Assembly (NCBI GenBank): GCA_963977135.1
Contig: CAXBNN010000001.1
Location: 434,001 to 498,000, forward strand
Source: UBA2040 sp963977135
Lineage (GTDB): Bacteria; Bacteroidota; Bacteroidia; Flavobacteriales_D; Crocinitomicaceae
Direction: 5' to 3'
Length of the DNA: 64,000 bases
Part shown: positions 58,580 to 64,000 of the stretch, in pieces
How the letters are laid out: every line of letters begins with the position of its first letter
Numbering within the stretch: the stretch's first letter is position 1
Position numbers and translations under genes: made by a program
The notes under the pieces: model-generated
The model's database searches: none
Seen by the model: only the letters and a program-made list of their open reading frames with translations
What the model was told of the DNA's origin: nothing

Positions 58580-60160
58580 ATGAAATCATTCTCGCTCCTT
58601 TCCTTTTTAACTCTTTTGGTCTCTCAACTAGCCTTTGCTCAACCTGCAAACACGAACGTAAGCAACGGTGTTTTCTTTGATGGAGAGCCTTATTTGACGA
58701 TCAATCCAACGAACAATCAGAATTTAATAGCTGCTTGGATAGGTGTGAAATTTTTGAATGGCGGTTTCACAACTGTTATCAAAACGAAAGCGAGTTTCAA
58801 CGGTGGTTCAACTTGGAGCACAGAGAACTATTTACCGCATTTTGCTCCAACCTACGGTTCAGCTGACCCAACAATGGCTTTTTCAACGACTGGAATAGCT
58901 TATTTGGCCTATATCGATCATAGAGAAGCGCCTGACAGTGGAGGAGTTTTTGTAGCGCGATCAACCAATGGCGGATTGAATTGGGATACACCAACTTTAG
59001 CAATTGACATGTATGATGCGCCAACCGAAAAACCAATTGACCGTCCTTGGATGGTTATCGATAAATCTTTGACGAGTTCAAATGGAACATTGTACATTAC
59101 TTCTATGCCGCCGTCTTTTATAGCTCCGCCAAATCGACCGTATTACAAAGTTTCCACAGATGGAGGATTCACTTGGTCCACATTGACAAATCTCGATGGT
59201 CCGGGTTATTTGACTGGAGGATCCATTCAACAAACTATGGCAACTCCTGCGGTTACAAAGAATGGTGAATTTGTTGCTCTCTATCCAAGTTTTGTTGCTT
59301 CTCAAAATGTCTTTCCAGCCTATTATTTAGCGAAATCAGTTGATCAAGGTCAAACCTTAACGTATTCAACGGTTTACACGGCAACTGCAGGCACGAGCAA
59401 TACTAATTTCAAAAAAGGGTATTTATTGATTACAGACCCAAGCGATTCCGATAAAATGGTTTTCCTTTCGCCAGCTTCGCCGAACAATGAATCGGATATT
59501 GAAGCGACACATAGCAACGATGGCGGACAAACCTGGAGTGCTAGAATTCGTGTAAATGATGATGCAATTGGCAATGGAAAAGCCCAAGACATGGTTTGGG
59601 GTGCATACAACGAAACAGGGAAATTGGTTGTAACGTGGCGAGATAGAAGAAATTCTTCAGTCAATGATTTCTGGGGCGCAGGATATGATTTTTATTACGC
59701 AACGAGTTCGGATAATGGCCAGACATTTGGACAAAATCAGAAGTTAACCAGTCAGTTTGTTGCCTTTGATTCATTAATTACGAATAGCGGAAATGATTTT
59801 ATGAGTTGCACCTACAGTGGCGATACTTTGTATTCCGTTTGGGGCGACACGCGAAACAACAAAATGAACATCTATTTCGCCAAAACCTTAGTAAGTTTGA
59901 ACACGACTATCGGTGTTTCACATTTGAATATGGACGAAACAAATTGGTCCATATTCCCCAATCCAGTAGAGGATTATATAAATCTATCGGTTGACAAAAG
60001 CTTGATTGGAGACCAAATTGGCATTTATAATTTCGATGGAAAATTTATAAAGCAAACTGAAATTCAATCCACTGAAAACCAAATTGATTTGAATGATTTG
60101 GCTTCAGGAAACTATTTGATAGTCGTTGGTGAAAGCGTTAAAAAGTTCATTAAAAAATAA
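58580..60160 (+). CDS. Sialidase-like Asp-box protein with T9SS type-A sorting domain
   Basis: The 526-residue protein has a signal peptide (ending LAFAQ), a six-bladed-propeller region with repeated Asp boxes (NGGSTWST, TNGGLNWDT, TDGGFTWST, NDGGQTWSA, DNGQTFG; about residues 75-390) and a C-terminal sorting domain (about 450-526; WSIFPNPVEDYINL, LASGNYLIVV). T9SS exports it and it may remain on the surface. Asp boxes occur in sialidases, but also in other propellers; the catalytic Arg triad of sialidases is not evident, so glycosidase activity is not claimed. Confidence 0.82.
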   Translation: MKSFSLLSFLTLLVSQLAFAQPANTNVSNGVFFDGEPYLTINPTNNQNLIAAWIGVKFLNGGFTTVIKTKASFNGGSTWSTENYLPHFAPTYGSADPTMAFSTTGIAYLAYIDHREAPDSGGVFVARSTNGGLNWDTPTLAIDMYDAPTEKPIDRPWMVIDKSLTSSNGTLYITSMPPSFIAPPNRPYYKVSTDGGFTWSTLTNLDGPGYLTGGSIQQTMATPAVTKNGEFVALYPSFVASQNVFPAYYLAKSVDQGQTLTYSTVYTATAGTSNTNFKKGYLLITDPSDSDKMVFLSPASPNNESDIEATHSNDGGQTWSARIRVNDDAIGNGKAQDMVWGAYNETGKLVVTWRDRRNSSVNDFWGAGYDFYYATSSDNGQTFGQNQKLTSQFVAFDSLITNSGNDFMSCTYSGDTLYSVWGDTRNNKMNIYFAKTLVSLNTTIGVSHLNMDETNWSIFPNPVEDYINLSVDKSLIGDQIGIYNFDGKFIKQTEIQSTENQIDLNDLASGNYLIVVGESVKKFIKK

Positions 60161-60344
60161 ATAGAAGGTTGAAGTCTTCGAATTTTGTTAACACGAGTGA
60201 ATTCGTCAGAAAACTAGATTGACTATAGCTTATAGGAACTGAGAAGTTATTCAAAAACGATTTATTTATAGTATTAAGTTTTTCATCCTTGAAATTTGCA
60301 TTGTTCTTTTTTGTAAATTACATCGAAAAATAAAAACCCTTGCT

Positions 60345-62822
60345 ATGAAAAAATTGATACTAGTTTTTGCCATTTCCTTTGTTTCTTCATTTATTATTGC
60401 CGCTACAGGTGGTCCGGATGCTTATGGTTATACATGGATAGATAGCAATGAGCCCGGAGGGCCAAGCTATTCTTGGATAGATATTACCACAACGGGTACA
60501 TTAATTTCTGGATTAGCGGATGACAACTCTGTAGGAATGATTCCCATGGGAATGAGTTTCCATTATTATTGGGGAGATTTCAACGCTTTAAAAATTGGTT
60601 CAAACGGTTGGTTAGGATTTGATAATATTGGAAATATAGCTTCTTGTTTTCCTTCTATACCAACGGCAGGAGGGGCAGGAGACAACTTTTTGGCTCCATT
60701 AATGTCAGATTTAATTTTTGGACCAGGAGTGCCGGGAGCTGCTTATTATAAGCACGATGCTGTAAACAATCGATTTATTGTTAGTTATATTGGAGTTCCT
60801 CATTGGCAAGCTGCTGCGCCTGGTTATTTTGGAATAAGCACCTTTCAAGTTATTTTATCTGGAGCTGATTCTTCCATTACATTTCAATACCAAAATTCCA
60901 ACTTGGGAGGTGGGCCTTGTCTAACTCCAACGGTAAATCAAGTTATTGGTATTGAGGGTCCAACGGGGACCTTAGGTTTGTCGCATTCAATAAATTTAGC
61001 AGCACCGAATGCTAATTATGCAGTAAAGTTTATATACCCACCAGTTGTTTTAATTCAAATTCAAGATTTAACGCCATTTTGGACTTTAAATACGGGAAAT
61101 AAGGCACAATTTTATTACACCAATGCTGCGGCCAGTATACCTGTGAACGTTAAAAACACTGGGAATGCTAATGTCACAACTTCTTTCACGGTGAATGTCA
61201 AGGTGAAAAATGCCGCAGGAGCAATAGTATTAAATTCCACGCAAACAGTTACTGGTGGTCTCGCAAGTGGTGATGATACGCTTCTGCTTTATACATATAC
61301 ACCGACAGTAGTTGGCCAGTATTCCATTGAATCACTGGTCACAAATTCCAACGATATAAACCCCGGTAATAATCTCAAGGTTGTTGAAATGGAAGTTGTG
61401 CAACAAAGTAGTGTAAATACAAGATTAAGTAACGTAAATGTGGGAGATGCTCCTTCTGGTCAGTGGAGTTTAACTGGTGGAATAAACGACGGTGGAGGAT
61501 TACACATAATTCCGCCATCTTATCCTTACATTATAACGGCTTTAAAAGCTAGAGTAACTGTTACCTCAGGCTCAAACGACGCGGTGTTGCAATTGTTAGC
61601 AGATGACGGGATAAATAATTCTCCAGGAACTGTTTTAAACACTGGTACTATCTCAAATGTTGGACTTTCAGGTTGGGTGACTTATACACTGCCAACTCCA
61701 GACACTATTTTTTCAGGAGGTCTTTATATTGCTTGGTTGCAAGATATTGCATTTCCAGGTATAGTTCTAGGTACCTACAATCAGGCACCTTTGTCCAGAA
61801 GAAATTATGAATTAGTAGCTGGAGGTTGGGCTGAGTGGCGAAATAACGAAACAGAGGAATTGATGCTTGAAGTAGTTGGTAAATCTATTTGCGCTGGATT
61901 CAGTGTTTTACCCACGAATTTGTCACAAATATCGTGCAATGGATTAAACGATGGGACAATTACAGTTTCACCCAGTGGATTGCCTAATTCGGGACCATTT
62001 ACTTATTCATGGACAAATTTTTCAGGAACAACAGCTACCGCATCTGGTTTAGGTGCAGGTTTGTATACCGTAACAATAACAAATGGAAATGGTTGCCAAA
62101 CTAGTAGTCAATACAATATTGTGGCACCACCAGCGATATTTGCTCAAACTACTTCAACGGCTGTACTTTGTTTTGGAGGAACGTCAGGAACAGCAAGTGT
62201 CACAGCAACAGGAGGTACTGCTCCATTAACAGTAGATTGGGGCTCAAATAATCCAAATTTATTGTCTGCAGGAAATAAAATCTTTACAGTAACGGATGCA
62301 AATGGCTGTATTTTAGTAGATACTGTGGTTATTAGTCAGCCTGCGCAAATCGTTCTTACATCAACACAAGTGAATGAAAACTTGGGCGGTGATGGTTCAA
62401 TTGATTTGACTGTAACCGGCGGAACACCACCTTATACTTACAGTTGGACAAACGGAGCAGGAACTGCGCAAGATCCAACAAACTTATCAGCAGGGACGTA
62501 TAACGTAACTGTTACGGATGCTAACAACTGTTTACGTGACTTATCAATAACTATTTTAAATGTTTTAGGCTTGAGTGAAGAAGGCACATCTCCGATACTT
62601 ACTATTTCACCGAATCCTACGAGTGGAAAATTCGAAATCGTTTTAAATAGTGCGGATAAATTCACTATTGAGATTGTAGATCCAACAGGAAGAAAGGTAT
62701 ACGAGCAAATTACTTCGGAAGAGAAAACGTCTATCGATTTATCGAAAGAAGGAGCAGGGGTATATTATGTTGTTGTTAAAAATGACTCCATGTTTATCAA
62801 TAGAAAAATAGTTATTGAATAA
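60345..62822 (+). CDS. Large secreted protein with SprB-like repeats and T9SS type-A domain
   Basis: The 825-residue protein has a signal peptide (ending ATG after LVFAISFVSSFIIA), a beta-sandwich domain (about 20-225; MGMSFHYYWGDFNALKIGSNGWLGF), a CARDB-like region (about 235-345; VNVKNTGNANVTTSFTVNV), further beta domains, two to three SprB-type repeats (about 515-740; FTYSWTNFSG, YTYSWTNGAG, AGTYNVTVTDANNC) and a type-A sorting domain (about 745-825; LTISPNPTSGKFEIVL). Probably a surface adhesin exported by T9SS. It pairs in place with the Asp-box protein 185 bases upstream, but each seems to have its own transcription unit. A long terminator follows. Confidence 0.85.
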   Translation: MKKLILVFAISFVSSFIIAATGGPDAYGYTWIDSNEPGGPSYSWIDITTTGTLISGLADDNSVGMIPMGMSFHYYWGDFNALKIGSNGWLGFDNIGNIASCFPSIPTAGGAGDNFLAPLMSDLIFGPGVPGAAYYKHDAVNNRFIVSYIGVPHWQAAAPGYFGISTFQVILSGADSSITFQYQNSNLGGGPCLTPTVNQVIGIEGPTGTLGLSHSINLAAPNANYAVKFIYPPVVLIQIQDLTPFWTLNTGNKAQFYYTNAAASIPVNVKNTGNANVTTSFTVNVKVKNAAGAIVLNSTQTVTGGLASGDDTLLLYTYTPTVVGQYSIESLVTNSNDINPGNNLKVVEMEVVQQSSVNTRLSNVNVGDAPSGQWSLTGGINDGGGLHIIPPSYPYIITALKARVTVTSGSNDAVLQLLADDGINNSPGTVLNTGTISNVGLSGWVTYTLPTPDTIFSGGLYIAWLQDIAFPGIVLGTYNQAPLSRRNYELVAGGWAEWRNNETEELMLEVVGKSICAGFSVLPTNLSQISCNGLNDGTITVSPSGLPNSGPFTYSWTNFSGTTATASGLGAGLYTVTITNGNGCQTSSQYNIVAPPAIFAQTTSTAVLCFGGTSGTASVTATGGTAPLTVDWGSNNPNLLSAGNKIFTVTDANGCILVDTVVISQPAQIVLTSTQVNENLGGDGSIDLTVTGGTPPYTYSWTNGAGTAQDPTNLSAGTYNVTVTDANNCLRDLSITILNVLGLSEEGTSPILTISPNPTSGKFEIVLNSADKFTIEIVDPTGRKVYEQITSEEKTSIDLSKEGAGVYYVVVKNDSMFINRKIVIE

Positions 62823-62836
62823 TAGTGAATTTCACT

Positions 62837-62885
62837 TAGGCGATTTAATGGCACACATTCTTGTCATTGAATCGCCTATTATAAT
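62837..62885 (+). terminator. Terminator after the SprB-repeat type-A gene
   Basis: A 14-bp stem (TAGGCGATTTAATG with CATTGAATCGCCTA, one G-U pair) with a 14-base loop lies 14 bases after the stop. The following T tract is short and broken, so strength is uncertain. Confidence 0.75.
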
Positions 62886-62933
62886 TTCAACTAACCATTA
62901 ACCGAAGTAAGGATAAATTAAGCATTTCCCATT

Positions 62934-63668
62934 ATGATGGACAATCTTCTCCTATTCCTATTTCTCGCATTTCTTGCAGAGATAGTAGGTACAATGGGAG
63001 GTTTTGGTTCATCTCTCTTTTTTGTACCAATAGCTAGCTATTTTCTAGATTTCCATTCAGTACTGGGGATTACAGCTATTTTTCATGTAGTTTCAAACTT
63101 GAGTAAAATTGTTCTTTTCAGAAAAGGAGTAGACAAAAAGTTGATTTTATACTTAGGTATTCCAGCAGTTATATTCGTTTACTTTGGGGCTTACTTCTCC
63201 AAATATTTAGTGACAGATAAACTTGAAATTGTTTTAGCAATTTTTTTGATAGTTACGAGTTTGGTTTTTCTCATTTTCAAAACATTTAAAATAGCCGCAA
63301 ACAAAAGAAATTCTATAATTGGAGGTGCGCTATCAGGGGGAGTTGCTGGGTTAATAGGAACTGGAGGAGCAATACGTGGAATTACTTTGGCTGCGTTTAG
63401 CTTAAAAACGGAGGCATTTATTGCAACATCGGCTATTATTGATTTTGGAGTGGATTCGACCAGGGGCGTGGTTTATTGGATGAACGGATATATCCACCCT
63501 CATGATCTTTACTTAATACCTTTTTTATTCGGAATTGGAATTATAGGAACATATATTGGAAAACGATTGTTGGCATATGTTTCTGAACAAAAGTTTAAGG
63601 TATTCGTTTTGATTTTGGTATTTTTAACTGGTGTAATAACATTACTTAAAGCTTACCACATTTTTTAA
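62934..63668 (+). CDS. TauE/SafE (TSUP) family permease
   Basis: The 244-residue inner-membrane protein has about eight helices and the internal duplication of the TSUP family: GTMGGFGSSLFFVP in the first half and GTGGAIRGITLAAF in the second half. TSUP proteins move sulfite, sulfonates or other small organic anions. The second of two adjacent Met codons could also start the protein. It precedes the TspO gene by 13 bases and the two may be one transcript. Confidence 0.85.
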   Translation: MMDNLLLFLFLAFLAEIVGTMGGFGSSLFFVPIASYFLDFHSVLGITAIFHVVSNLSKIVLFRKGVDKKLILYLGIPAVIFVYFGAYFSKYLVTDKLEIVLAIFLIVTSLVFLIFKTFKIAANKRNSIIGGALSGGVAGLIGTGGAIRGITLAAFSLKTEAFIATSAIIDFGVDSTRGVVYWMNGYIHPHDLYLIPFLFGIGIIGTYIGKRLLAYVSEQKFKVFVLILVFLTGVITLLKAYHIF

Positions 63669-63681
63669 ATTATAGAAAAGT

Positions 63682-64000
63682 ATGCTACTTAGATTTTCTT
63701 TGTTTTTATTGATTAACAGTGCTGCATTGGGTGTAGGTGGTATATTCACAAATACTGGAGTAAACTCTGATTGGTATTATAATTTAGATAAAGCCCCATG
63801 GACGCCTCCAGGATGGTTCTTTGGCGTTGCATGGACCTCAATTATGATTTGTCTTGCAATTTATATGGCCTATGCATGGAAGGCTGTTAAAAACAAACCA
63901 TCTTTGGCAACTATTTTTATAGTACAGATCGGTTTAAATATTCTCTGGAATCCCGTATTTTTCTATTTTCAGAACGTCGTGCTTGGTCTGATCACCATAA
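63682..64000 (+). CDS. TspO/MBR family protein, truncated by the window end
   Basis: The frame opens with ATG at 63682 and runs to the window end without a stop (106 residues visible of about 150-160). It shows TspO/peripheral benzodiazepine receptor motifs: LDKAPWTPPGWFFGVAWTS near 39-57 and NILWNPVFFYFQN near 83-96, in a five-helix membrane protein. TspO binds porphyrins and other tetrapyrroles and cholesterol-like molecules. The 13-base gap to the upstream permease suggests co-transcription. Confidence 0.82.
   Translation, partial: MLLRFSLFLLINSAALGVGGIFTNTGVNSDWYYNLDKAPWTPPGWFFGVAWTSIMICLAIYMAYAWKAVKNKPSLATIFIVQIGLNILWNPVFFYFQNVVLGLITI

Noticed and set aside
58580..60160. Confirmed sialidase
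   Set aside because: Asp boxes are present, but the catalytic Arg triad could not be identified.

Overview
The window reads as a chromosomal segment of a low-GC Bacteroidota, most likely Flavobacteriales. Four proteins carry type IX secretion (T9SS) C-terminal domains. SprB/PKD-like surface repeats, an OmpA/PD40 envelope protein of PorE-like architecture, two TonB receptors, a fused E1 2-oxoacid dehydrogenase and promoters of the TTG-N17..23-TAnnTTTG type support this. A family-level guess (Crocinitomicaceae/Fluviicola-like) is inference only. No rRNA, CRISPR array, prophage or complete insertion sequence was seen.

Layout. 0.1-10.4 kb is housekeeping: CutC, a uridine-phosphorylase-like enzyme, a DUF4197 lipoprotein, a large T9SS type-B surface protein, GdhA, fused E1, LolA-like protein and an esterase. 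10.4-17.5 kb holds a heme-type TonB receptor, a REP-like palindromic element, cysteine desulfurase, a YdeI/OmpD-associated protein, a secreted vWA protein and a class D beta-lactamase with a lipobox. 17.5-23.4 kb is a TetR-controlled export operon (tetR-ABC-HlyD-TolC) plus a second tetR; its ABC nucleotide-binding domain is strikingly degenerate. 23.5-27.7 kb has PhnA, DUF427, DUF1295, a T9SS type-A protein, a GIY-YIG ORF and tRNA-His. A copy of the tRNA 3' end lies on the far side of the GIY-YIG ORF. 27.8-38.7 kb holds envelope polysaccharide functions (Gfo/Idh oxidoreductase, lipoprotein, polyprenyl-phosphate sugar transferase, GT2 fusion) around FAH, exonuclease, PorE-like and E2 genes. 38.7-46.8 kb holds RidA, a PabA/TrpG amidotransferase, DUF2147, secreted and OmpA proteins, and a translationally overlapping trio: PIG-L deacetylase, a 39-residue membrane peptide and a sodium:solute symporter.

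46.8-49.2 kb is the most unusual stretch. Three unrelated small genes lie on the same strand, each followed within about 8-21 bases of its stop codon by an imperfect palindrome bounded by GYACAAC and GTTGTGC. This is the organisation of an integron gene-cassette array without a visible integrase, with recombination boxes that deviate from the classical attC consensus. It is the best candidate here for an undescribed system.

49.4-64 kb holds a second TonB receptor, a FAD oxidoreductase, an SRPBCC protein, a FUSC membrane protein, several small envelope or secreted proteins, two T9SS type-A cargo proteins (an Asp-box sialidase-like protein and an SprB-repeat protein), a TauE/SafE permease and the 5' part of a TspO/MBR gene cut by the window end.

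Several starts were moved from the longest ORF to an internal codon because of signal peptides, family starts or promoter boxes; each entry says so.
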